From Candidatus Oleimmundimicrobium sp. (GTDB lineage Bacteria > Actinomycetota > Aquicultoria > UBA3085 > Oleimmundimicrobiaceae), in assembly GCF_030651595.1 (NCBI RefSeq), contig NZ_JAUSCH010000024.1, positions 1 through 33,513 on the forward strand: 33,513 nt of DNA. The letters are read 5' to 3'. Shown here in pieces: positions 27,001-33,513 of the stretch. A model generated the notes under the pieces. That model did not search any database, was not told where the DNA came from, and saw only the letters and a program-made list of their open reading frames with translations. The translations under genes and the position numbers were made by a program. Each line of letters opens with the position of its first letter. Position 1 is the stretch's first letter.

Positions 27001-27852
27001 TTGAAAACGTGTTTAGACTGCATTTCGTGCTTTTTTAGGCAGGCGCTGGAAGCTTCCAGGATGGTTTCCGATGATGAAGCTCTTCATAAGGAAATTTTGC
27101 AAGAGGTTGCTAAAGAGTTTTCAAATATTTGTCTCGATGAATCACCTCCTTCAATTTCGCGGCGGGTACATAAAATAGTTCGCGATTTAACGGGAAATCC
27201 CGATCCTTATAAGGAAGTTAAACGTAAATATAATCAGATGGCTCTGGGGCTTTACCCTCAATTAAGAGAAAGAGTTTTAAAATCGGACGATCCTCTCCTT
27301 ACTTCAATAAGGATGGCAATTGCGGGAAACATCATAGATTTTGGGGTTGGAAATTCTTTTGATGTTGAAAAAGAAGTTGAAGAAGCTTTTCATAAAGAAT
27401 TTGCTACGCTCGACTATTCTGAATTTTGTGATTTCATTGAAGATTCTGAAGAAATACTTTATCTTGGCGATAATGCCGGCGAGGTTGTATTTGACCGGCT
27501 TTTGATTGAGGTTATTGAGAGTATGAATAAGCGGGTAGTTTATGCGGCGCGGGGCGCGCCTATCATAAACGATGCTACATTGGATGACGCTAAAGAGTGT
27601 GGAATTCATGAAAATGCAACTGAGTTGATTTCAACCGGTTCGGATGCGCCGGCCACTGTTCTTGAGTTTTGCTCACCCGATTTTATTGATAGGTATGAAA
27701 ATGCCCAGATGATAATAAGTAAGGGCCAGGGTAATTTTGAGGCGTTGTCTGGTGAAAAGAAGCCAATCCTTTTCCTTTTTAAAGTCAAGTGTCCCGTTGT
27801 CGCTAAAAATATAAATCATAAGGTTGGCGACATGGTTTTATCCAGAGGATGA
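27001..27852 (+). CDS. DUF89 (ARMT1-like/COG1578) protein
   Basis: 283 residues. The N-terminus MKTCLDCISCFFRQ carries Cys4, Cys7 and Cys10, usual in the prokaryotic DUF89 subgroup. The core shows SIRMAIAGNIIDFG, YLGDNAGEVVFDRLLIE, AARGAPIINDATLDDA and MIISKGQGNFEAL, the residues that bind metal and phosphate. DUF89 proteins are proposed metal-dependent phosphatases of damaged metabolites. The start is TTG 27001 after AAAGGAG, 37 bases after the radical SAM gene. The final residues (LSRG) and stop come from a 30-bp repeat, so the original C-terminus may have been replaced. Confidence 0.88.
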   Translation: MKTCLDCISCFFRQALEASRMVSDDEALHKEILQEVAKEFSNICLDESPPSISRRVHKIVRDLTGNPDPYKEVKRKYNQMALGLYPQLRERVLKSDDPLLTSIRMAIAGNIIDFGVGNSFDVEKEVEEAFHKEFATLDYSEFCDFIEDSEEILYLGDNAGEVVFDRLLIEVIESMNKRVVYAARGAPIINDATLDDAKECGIHENATELISTGSDAPATVLEFCSPDFIDRYENAQMIISKGQGNFEALSGEKKPILFLFKVKCPVVAKNINHKVGDMVLSRG

Positions 27853-27865
27853 TCCTTTGGATTAA
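27836..27865 (+). repeat. 30-bp dispersed repeat, copy 2, overlapping the DUF89 stop
   Basis: 27 of 30 bases match 9256-9285. This copy holds two small hairpins, ATCC-AGA-GGAT and ATCC-TTT-GGAT. Its bases 15-17 are the TGA stop of the DUF89 gene, so the element lies across the gene end. Confidence 0.75.
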
Positions 27866-27968
27866 TGGGTCAGAAGTTTTAAAATAGGCATAAAATATAG
27901 CACTTAAAAATAGTTTATCAGGGCAAGTTTTTGTTCTGGTTTTCTTGTTTTTTTTAGAGCTGTTATTA

Positions 27969-27998
27969 TTGGCGTAAGCTCTTCTGTTAAAATATATT
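27969..27998 (+). promoter_or_regulatory. Possible promoter of the amino acid permease gene
   Basis: TTGGCG (27969-27974), 18 bases, TATATT (27993-27998), 60 bases before the permease start. An inverted repeat AGAGCT/AGCTCT spans the -35 region (about 27956-27982) and could be an operator. Neither part is strong alone. Confidence 0.35.
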
Positions 27999-28058
27999 AA
28001 TTAGCTTAATTGCTTATTAATAAGGGTCCAAAAGCATTGTTGGAGTTGATGCGTTCTT

Positions 28059-29396
28059 ATGAAAAATAAAATCACGGGTAAACTGAAAAGAAATGTGGGT
28101 TTTATGTCAGCGGTTTCCATAAGTATGGGGACGATGATAGGGGCCGGAATTTTTGTTCTTCCTGGAATCGCAATAGCTAAAGCGGGGTCTGGTGCCATAA
28201 TTTCCTTTGCTATTGCCGGACTAATTGCTCTAACCGCTGCTTTATCGGCAAGCGAGCTTGCGTCGGGAATGCCTAAAGCCGGTGGAAGCTATCACATTAT
28301 CAATCGGAGTTTGGGGCCGGCTATCGGTTCTGTAGCGGGTTGGGGGAGCTGGGTAGGTCTGGTTTTTAAAGGTTCTTTTGCCGTAGTTGGTTTTGCTTAT
28401 TATTTTGCACTTTTTGTCCACTTACCCGTGGTTCCTGTGGCAATAGCGGCAATTGTTTTTTTGACTTTCATAAATGTCGTGGGAGCAAAAGAAAGTGGAA
28501 CCACCCAAATTCTAATGGTTATCGGGTTGCTGATTATATTGGTTGTTTTTACCGGTTGGGGTTTTTTTGAAGTTAATTTTTCTAATTATAAACCTTTTCT
28601 TCCCTATGGTTGGGATTCTGTCTTTATGGTGGCCGGTCTGGTTTTTGTTTCTTATGTCGGGCTTATAGAAGCTTCGGCAATAGCTGAAGAGATAAAGAAC
28701 CCTCGAGAAACAATTCCCAAAGCAATTATTCTGTCTACAATTATAGTTATTCTCCTTTACGTTTTGGTAATGTTTGTGGTTGCGGGCGTTGCTCCCCACG
28801 GATTTTTTGCGGGGACGGAGACCCCTGTTGTGAAGGCGGCTGAGATTTTTATGGGAAATACCGGCATGACGATTTTGGCCTTTGCAGGTCTTTTGGCGAC
28901 CCTTTCTACGGGGAACGCTGTAATTTTATGTTCACCGAGGTATTCGTTTGCAATGAGCAGAGATGGATTGATGCCGGATTGGCTGAGTGAAGTTCACGGC
29001 AAATTTTATACGCCGTATAAATCTATTCTTGTAACCGCAGGGGCGATGATTTTATTGGTTCTTTTTGTCGATGTTATCGGTTTGGCGGAGCTTGCCAGCG
29101 CTTTTAACTTGGTGCTCTTTTCACTCATCAACGTCTCGGTAATATTAATGAGAGTCAACAAACCCCTCTGGTTTAAGCCCTCGTTCAGGTCTCCGGGTTA
29201 TCCCTTGGTGCAGACTATAGGAACGATTGCCTCTTTGAGTTTAATACCGGCGATGGGAGCAATGCCAACGATTGCGGCCCTCCTGTTCATTTTTGGTGGC
29301 TTGAGCTGGTATTATCTGTGGGGTAGAGACAGGATAGAAAATAAGAGCGTGGCTTTGGATATCTCCAGGGGTCTAAGAGCCAGGATGGCGTTGTGA
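28059..29396 (+). CDS. APC superfamily amino acid permease
   Basis: 445 residues with about 12 transmembrane helices. The N-terminus VGFMSAVSISMGTMIGAGIFVLPG is the unwound helix-1 substrate site of APC transporters, followed by FAIAGLIALTAALSASELASGMPKAGGSYHII, and helix 6 region VSYVGLIEASAIAEEIKNPRETIP. The C-terminus is short. The substrate is probably an amino acid or amine; specificity cannot be read. The start is ATG 28059. It is followed after 3 bases by a universal stress protein gene, a pairing known for APC transporters, which may carry Usp domains or partners as regulators. Confidence 0.9.
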   Translation: MKNKITGKLKRNVGFMSAVSISMGTMIGAGIFVLPGIAIAKAGSGAIISFAIAGLIALTAALSASELASGMPKAGGSYHIINRSLGPAIGSVAGWGSWVGLVFKGSFAVVGFAYYFALFVHLPVVPVAIAAIVFLTFINVVGAKESGTTQILMVIGLLIILVVFTGWGFFEVNFSNYKPFLPYGWDSVFMVAGLVFVSYVGLIEASAIAEEIKNPRETIPKAIILSTIIVILLYVLVMFVVAGVAPHGFFAGTETPVVKAAEIFMGNTGMTILAFAGLLATLSTGNAVILCSPRYSFAMSRDGLMPDWLSEVHGKFYTPYKSILVTAGAMILLVLFVDVIGLAELASAFNLVLFSLINVSVILMRVNKPLWFKPSFRSPGYPLVQTIGTIASLSLIPAMGAMPTIAALLFIFGGLSWYYLWGRDRIENKSVALDISRGLRARMAL

Positions 29397-29399
29397 AGA

Positions 29400-30305
29400 A
29401 TGGATGAAATTAAAAACTGCCCGGTTGATGAAGGACATTACAAGATTTTGCTTCCGCTTAGAGGGACAAAATATAGTAAACATTTAATCTCCATAGCGTG
29501 CGCGATTGCTAAAAAAAGGAATGGGAGAATTTTGGCCGTAAAAATGATGAAGTTATCTCCCTCGGTTTCTTTCTCTTCACGAATGGGGATGTTGGGGGAC
29601 GAATTAAGAGAGACTGAAGAGATGTTGAACCAAATTGTTGAGGACTGCCGGGGATTTGGTGTTGAGGCCGAAGCCACATTAATTTCTTCTTATTCTCCAA
29701 AGAAAGACATATTAGAGCTGGCCGAAAAAGAAGGTTGTAATCTGATAGTGCTTGAATGGAAGGGGAAACTTGGAAGGGTTAAGGTGCTGGAAAACGTGGA
29801 AGAGTGGATTATGCAGCATGCTTCTTTCGACGTTGTGGCATTTAAAAATAATAAGGGAATAAAAGAGATAAATAAAGTGTTGGTGTCAACCCCCATTGGA
29901 CCGCATGCGGAGTTTACTGTTTCAATTGCGGGTAGCATTGCTGAACTTGTCGGTGCCGAGATTTCTTTCTTTAGGGTTATAAACCCAAGGGCCAATAAGG
30001 AAGAGGTTAAAATAATTGAAGGTTACCAAAACAAACTTGCAAATGTGTCTGGTGTATCGACCGACACGGGAAGTCGTAAGAGTTCAAAAGTAGCTGAGGA
30101 GATAGTTCGCGAAACGGAAGGACATGACCTTGTGGTCATGTCCGCTTCGGGCGATTGGGTTTTTAAAAGCATTGGTTTTGGCTCATTGCCCGATGAGGTT
30201 ATCAGAAAAGCTAAAAGTTCCGTCATTATAGTTAGAAAAGGGATATCAAAGCGTGAAAGTTGGTTTAGAAGGATTAGATATACCATCTGGAAGAAGATAT
30301 TTTGA
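29400..30305 (+). CDS. Tandem universal stress protein (two Usp domains)
   Basis: 301 residues. The first Usp-like domain is about residues 15-150 (ILLPLRGTKYSKHLISIACAIAKKRNGRILAVK) and the second about 158-290 (VLVSTPIGPHAEFTVSIAGSIAELVGAEISFFRV), ending with HDLVVMSASGDWVFKSIGFGSLPDEVIRKAKSSVIIVRKG. The GxxG-9x-G(S/T) ATP loop is only partly kept (GDWVFKSIGFGS), and the first domain lacks it. With the preceding permease it probably forms a bicistronic unit and may regulate transport. The last residues, ESWFRRIRYTIWKKIF, are encoded by a direct repeat starting at 30263, so the C-terminus may be a secondary extension. Confidence 0.85.
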   Translation: MDEIKNCPVDEGHYKILLPLRGTKYSKHLISIACAIAKKRNGRILAVKMMKLSPSVSFSSRMGMLGDELRETEEMLNQIVEDCRGFGVEAEATLISSYSPKKDILELAEKEGCNLIVLEWKGKLGRVKVLENVEEWIMQHASFDVVAFKNNKGIKEINKVLVSTPIGPHAEFTVSIAGSIAELVGAEISFFRVINPRANKEEVKIIEGYQNKLANVSGVSTDTGSRKSSKVAEEIVRETEGHDLVVMSASGDWVFKSIGFGSLPDEVIRKAKSSVIIVRKGISKRESWFRRIRYTIWKKIF

Positions 30306-30360
30306 AATTTTAGACATGAAACCAAAAAGTTTAAAAGGATTAGGTATACCATCTGGAAAC
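30263..30360. repeat. Two 32-bp direct repeats with a 34-bp spacer, CRISPR-like
   Basis: Copy 1 is 30263-30294 and copy 2 is 30329-30360; they match at 28 of 32 positions. Copy 2 begins GTTTAAAAGG and ends CTGGAAAC, the GTTT...GAAAC pattern of many CRISPR repeats; copy 1 differs at positions 6, 16, 31 and 32. The period is 66 bases. No third copy and no cas gene is in the window, so I call it a repeat and not an array. Copy 1 lies inside the stress protein gene end. Confidence 0.6.
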
Positions 30361-30461
30361 CATCGAGATTTAACTGGTAATAGAAGTGAAGATGTGATTG
30401 GGAAGATTAAGAGGGGAAAAATTAAAGGTAAAGCAGCTTATTTCCTCTTCTTATTTGAAAT

Positions 30462-30824
30462 TTGGGACATCTTTTTTATGTTTGGCTTTGGGTTTTGCTG
30501 CGTTGGCCAGCTATTCTCTTTGATTTAGATTTGCTCTTTATTATTCCCGTTCCATGGATTACTCCTATTATCACTCCCCTTTTTATATCTGTTCTTTTTC
30601 TTACCGGTGCCTTTTTGATTTTTTCCAGAGATAGAATCGTTTTTGGTCTTTTGGATTTGGTTTTTGAAACTTTGGCGGCTTTTATCGTCATTTTGTCTTT
30701 TACCCTTAATTATACTGCGGTTTTTAAATCCCCAATGGTGTACGCTTTTCCCGGGTGGTTTTTCTTTCTCGGTGTTATTTTGGGAGTTTTTGTTTTTGTA
30801 AGGAGATTGATAGTTGGCTCGTAA
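30462..30824 (+). CDS. Small membrane protein, probably 5'-truncated
   Basis: An open frame of about 120 residues with three to four hydrophobic segments: WLWVLLRWPAILFDLDLLFIIPVPW, FISVLFLTGAFLIF, DLVFETLAAFIVILSFTL and PGWFFFLGVILGVFVFVRR. The Trp/Pro-rich composition and clean helices look like a real membrane protein family, but I do not recognise it. The only upstream start is TTG 30462 with no SD; a stop lies just before it at 30456. It may be the remnant of a longer gene disrupted by the repeat region upstream. The segment 30361-30461 holds nothing I recognise. Confidence 0.45.
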   Translation: MGHLFYVWLWVLLRWPAILFDLDLLFIIPVPWITPIITPLFISVLFLTGAFLIFSRDRIVFGLLDLVFETLAAFIVILSFTLNYTAVFKSPMVYAFPGWFFFLGVILGVFVFVRRLIVGS

Positions 30825-30867
30825 GTTGGATGGCGGGTTTGCTAGTTTGTTATATTGCTGAGGCATC

Positions 30868-30938
30868 ATTGCGAGCCACCTGCCCGCCAATATTGGCATA
30901 ATAGGCGTAGGCAGGCGGGTCAACGGGAGCGTGGCAAT
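30868..30938. repeat. Nested palindromic intergenic repeat upstream of hypF
   Basis: Outer arms ATTGCGAGCCAC (30868-30879) and GTGGCAAT (30931-30938) are largely complementary. Inside them, CCCGCC (30883-30888) pairs with GGCGGG (30914-30919) within a CTGCC/GGCAGG-type unit related to the palindrome at 9354. It looks like one repeat family inserted in another. It occupies most of the gap before hypF, and no promoter is clear. Confidence 0.55.
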
Positions 30939-30992
30939 CTCCGATGTATCCTTTGTGGTTTTTTTCACTGGAACCTGCTAAAATTTTCCATT

Positions 30993-33308
30993 ATGACAAG
31001 GCCGGTTACAACCATTCAAAGAGCAAGGTTGCTTATCAAAGGTGTCGTTCAAGGCGTTGGCTTCAGACCTTTTATCTACCAGCTTGCGCACGATTTCTCT
31101 TTAAACGGCTGGGTGTTAAATTCATCTAAGGGTGTTGTAATTGAAGTCGAAGGGATAACGGAGGATGTTAACGGTTTTATCAAAGAGATCGAGATAAAAC
31201 CTCCCCCGCTTGCTCTGATAGAGAGTCTTGAATGTGAGGTTTTGCCTCCCGCTGGCTATGAGTCTTTTATTATCAAGTCGAGCCTGCAAGAAGATGAAAA
31301 GTTTTTATTAATCTCCCCCGATATAAGTATCTGTGATGATTGCTTGCGTGAGTTATTTGACCCAAAGGATGGACGTTACCGCTATCCCTTTATAAATTGT
31401 ACCAACTGTGGGCCACGGTTCACCATAATTGAGGATATCCCTTATGACAGAGAAAAGACGACCATGAAGAAGTTCAAGATGTGTGAGCGTTGTCAAAAGG
31501 AGTATGATGATCCCGCAAATCGCAGATTTCACGCTCAGCCGAATGCTTGCGCGGATTGTGGCCCCAAGCTTACGCTAGTGAGGAGTCGGGAGCTAGGAGT
31601 CGGTAGTGAAGAAATTAATTCTGATGACCTAGTTAAGGGAACAATCACATTGCTCAAAAAAGGAAGAATTGTAGCCATCAAGGGTTTGGGCGGATTTCAC
31701 CTCGCTTGCGACGCGGAAAACGATGAGGCGATCTCCAGGTTAAGGGAAAGAAAAAGGCGCTTTGGCAAACCGCTGGCGGTTATGATGTCCGATATCGACA
31801 CAGTTAAAAAATTTTGCTTTGTGAATGAAAAAGAAGAGAAATTGCTTTTAAGCTACAGACGGCCGATAGTTCTTTTAAAGATGTTTCCCAGCTCAACCAT
31901 CTCCGATTTGGTCGCTCCAAATAACAACTATCTTGGGGTCATGCTTCCCTATACGCCGCTTCATTATCTGATTTTAAAGGAATCGAATATGGTTTTGGTC
32001 ATGACAAGCGGGAATTTGAGCGAGGAGCCAATTGCCTTTGAAAATGATGAGGCCATGGAAAGACTGGGCGATATTGCCGATTACTTCTTGCTTCACGACA
32101 GGGACGTATATTCGAGGTATGACGATTCAGTGGCGAGGGTGTCGGACGGCAAAGAGGTGATGATAAGGCGGGCCAGAGGATACGCTCCCCTTCCCATACA
32201 TCTACCCTTTGAATCAAAGGAAATACTTGCCTGTGGACCGGAGCTTAAAAATACATTTTGTTTAACTAAAGGCAAACACGCTTTCATAAGCCAGCATATC
32301 GGTGATATGGAAAACCAGGATACTTTGGAGCATTTTGAGCAAACCCTGGCACTTTATAAAAGGTTGTTTAGAATCGAGCCAAAAATTATCGCCTATGATC
32401 TTCACCCCGAGTATTTGTCAACTAAATTTGCGAAATCTCTAGAAGGCATGAAACTTATAGGGGTTCAGCATCACCACGCCCACATAGTCAGCTGCATGGT
32501 GGAAAATGGCATCGAGGATAAGGTTATCGGGGTGTCTTTCGACGGGACGGGTTATGGTACCGATGGAACAATTTGGGGAGGGGAATTTTTAGTTGCCGAC
32601 TGGAAGAGCTTTGAAAGGTATGCTCATCTTCGCTATGTGCCTATGCCAGGTGGAGAGGGAGCCATAAAGAAGCCCTACAGGATGGCCTTGGGATATCTAT
32701 ATAGTTTCTTCGGGGGCAAAATTGAGGAACTTGATATAGATTTTTTAAAGGGATTAGATGAAGTCGAGCTCAAAAATATTAGGATTCAAATCGAGAAAGA
32801 TCTGAATTCTCCCATGACATCAAGCTGCGGTCGCTTTTTTGACGCGGTCTCTGCTCTTGTGGGCGTATGTGATGTGGTTGATTATGAAGGTCAGGCGGCT
32901 ATAGAATTGGAAATGGTTGCGCAAGCAGATGTTGACGAGAGGTACGATTTTAAATTGGAAGAAAATTCAAGAAAAACACAGTTATCTTCGCTAATCGTAG
33001 ATACGAAACCTATTATTATGGGAGTGATCGACGATTTAAAAATTGGTCTATCAAATTCAGAAATATCTGCCAAATTTCACAATACCGTCGCTGCTTTCGT
33101 GATTGCCGTTTGCAATAAGTTGAGAGAAGAGAAGGGAATAAATAAGGTGGTTTTGAGCGGAGGGGTCTTCCAAAATTTGTTTTTAAGTAATAAACTTATG
33201 CGAGAGTTGCGCGATAAAGGTTTTAAAGTATATTTTCAAAGGAAGGTGCCCTGCAATGATGGTGGCATCTCTTTGGGGCAGGCGGTCATCGCCAATTTTT
33301 CCGTTTAG
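30993..33308 (+). CDS. hypF: Carbamoyltransferase HypF, [NiFe]-hydrogenase maturation
   Basis: Makes the carbamoyl group that becomes the CN ligands of the [NiFe] site, using carbamoyl phosphate and ATP and passing it to HypE. It is 771 residues, normal length. The acylphosphatase domain has KGVVQGVGFRPFIYQLA near residue 16. Two C4 zinc fingers start at Cys114 (CDDC...CTNC and CERC...CADC). The YrdC-like domain has GRIVAIKGLGGFHLACDA and TSGNLSEEP; the Kae1-like domain has GVQHHHAHIVSCM, FDGTGYGTDGTIWGGEFL and LSGGVFQNLFLSNKL. ATG 30993 lacks a good SD but gives the family N-terminus. An unusual repeat is inserted near residue 200. Confidence 0.95.
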   Translation: MTRPVTTIQRARLLIKGVVQGVGFRPFIYQLAHDFSLNGWVLNSSKGVVIEVEGITEDVNGFIKEIEIKPPPLALIESLECEVLPPAGYESFIIKSSLQEDEKFLLISPDISICDDCLRELFDPKDGRYRYPFINCTNCGPRFTIIEDIPYDREKTTMKKFKMCERCQKEYDDPANRRFHAQPNACADCGPKLTLVRSRELGVGSEEINSDDLVKGTITLLKKGRIVAIKGLGGFHLACDAENDEAISRLRERKRRFGKPLAVMMSDIDTVKKFCFVNEKEEKLLLSYRRPIVLLKMFPSSTISDLVAPNNNYLGVMLPYTPLHYLILKESNMVLVMTSGNLSEEPIAFENDEAMERLGDIADYFLLHDRDVYSRYDDSVARVSDGKEVMIRRARGYAPLPIHLPFESKEILACGPELKNTFCLTKGKHAFISQHIGDMENQDTLEHFEQTLALYKRLFRIEPKIIAYDLHPEYLSTKFAKSLEGMKLIGVQHHHAHIVSCMVENGIEDKVIGVSFDGTGYGTDGTIWGGEFLVADWKSFERYAHLRYVPMPGGEGAIKKPYRMALGYLYSFFGGKIEELDIDFLKGLDEVELKNIRIQIEKDLNSPMTSSCGRFFDAVSALVGVCDVVDYEGQAAIELEMVAQADVDERYDFKLEENSRKTQLSSLIVDTKPIIMGVIDDLKIGLSNSEISAKFHNTVAAFVIAVCNKLREEKGINKVVLSGGVFQNLFLSNKLMRELRDKGFKVYFQRKVPCNDGGISLGQAVIANFSV
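31581..31604. repeat. Minisatellite-like word repeat inside hypF
   Basis: AGGAGTCGG occurs at 31581-31589 and 31595-31603 with a 14-base period, encoding roughly RSRELGVGS in the linker between the zinc finger and YrdC domains. The same kind of word repeat is usually intergenic. Confidence 0.5.
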
Positions 33309-33320
33309 GAGGTTTTTTCT

Positions 33321-33513
33321 ATGTGTTTGGCTGTTCCCGGGAAGGTTGTTCGACTGAAGGATTTAGACATGGCTGATGTGGAAATTGGAGGTATTGAAAC
33401 AGAGGTTGGCCTTCAACTGGTTTCCGATGTTAAAATTGGTGAATATGTTCTCGTTCACGCCGGCTATGCTATCAATAAGATAGACGAAGAGGGTGCTAAA
33501 GAGATGATGAAAC
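33321..33513 (+). CDS. hypC: HypC/HybG/HupF family hydrogenase chaperone, 3' end outside the window
   Basis: The start of a HypC chaperone, which with HypD carries the Fe(CN)2CO unit to the hydrogenase large subunit. The first residues MCLAVPGKVVRL hold the essential Cys2 exposed after Met removal. The reading frame continues with DMADVEIGGIETEVGLQLVSD and GEYVLVHAGYAINKID, all typical, and is open for 64 codons to the window end. The start is ATG 33321, 8 bases after an AGGAGG SD that overlaps the hypF stop region. The order hypF-hypC suggests that hypD and hypE follow. Confidence 0.95.
   Translation, partial: MCLAVPGKVVRLKDLDMADVEIGGIETEVGLQLVSDVKIGEYVLVHAGYAINKIDEEGAKEMMK

Noticed and set aside
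30263-30360. Calling a true CRISPR array
   Set aside because: Only two copies, one degenerate, and no cas gene in the window; kept as a repeat and a hypothesis.
30253-30528. Open frame reading GLEGLDIPSG...LKGLGIPSG over the direct repeats
   Set aside because: The repeated peptide simply reflects the 66-base DNA period; there is no SD, and it overlaps the stress protein gene.

Overview
The window is a bacterial chromosome segment with moderate to low GC (about 40 percent by eye). Nearly every gene is on the + strand and starts are often TTG or GTG behind strong Shine-Dalgarno (SD) sequences. The order rpsF-ssb-rpsR-DUF2232-(GGDEF-like)-rplI-dnaB-...-purA is the order familiar from Bacillota and some deep Actinomycetota. 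An anaerobic or microaerobic lifestyle is suggested by hypF/hypC (hydrogenase maturation), a radical SAM protein, DUF5320 proteins and a Fe-S type PurF. I cannot name the taxon; an uncultivated Bacillota/Actinomycetota-like lineage is my best inference.

Layout. (1) 1-4968: ribosomal protein and replication operon, preceded by an extended -10 element and a leader that folds like the known S6:S18 autoregulatory RNA. A membrane protein with a degenerate GGDEF domain sits where Bacillota carry gdpP. (2) 5065-22108: a strong terminator-like hairpin, a COG2509 flavoprotein, then an almost complete de novo purine pathway (purA, D, E, B, C, L, Q, F, M, N, H) interrupted by a geranylgeranyl-reductase-like flavoprotein. 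PurL is fused to two tandem PurS domains. No purK is seen. From purC to purH all ten steps to IMP except those of PurD, PurE and PurB are packed tightly, with abutting or overlapping genes in places. (3) 22109-23214: a tRNA cluster (Lys, Glu, Val, Asp, Phe), with a broken tRNA-Val carrying a hairpin insert and a 3' tRNA remnant. (4) 23294-24866: an ArsR-type repressor with its operator, a CxxC mini-thioredoxin and an ArsP-like permease. (5) 24913-27852: a Fur-family regulator under a near-perfect Fur box, two DUF5320 Gly/Arg-rich small proteins, a radical SAM protein and a DUF89 protein. (6) 28059-30305: an APC-type amino acid permease and a tandem universal stress protein. (7) 30263-30992: a repeat-rich scar with a CRISPR-like direct repeat pair, a probably truncated membrane gene and a palindromic repeat. 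(8) 30993-33513: hypF and the start of hypC, probably the head of a hyp operon continuing outside the window.

The parts most worth a second look are the PurS-PurS-PurL fusion, the Fur-box/DUF5320/radical SAM/DUF89 cluster, the purC start problem, the tRNA-Val pseudogene with its inserted double hairpin, the paired 30-bp repeats (one supplying a stop codon), and the two-copy CRISPR-like repeat at the 3' end of the stress protein gene.
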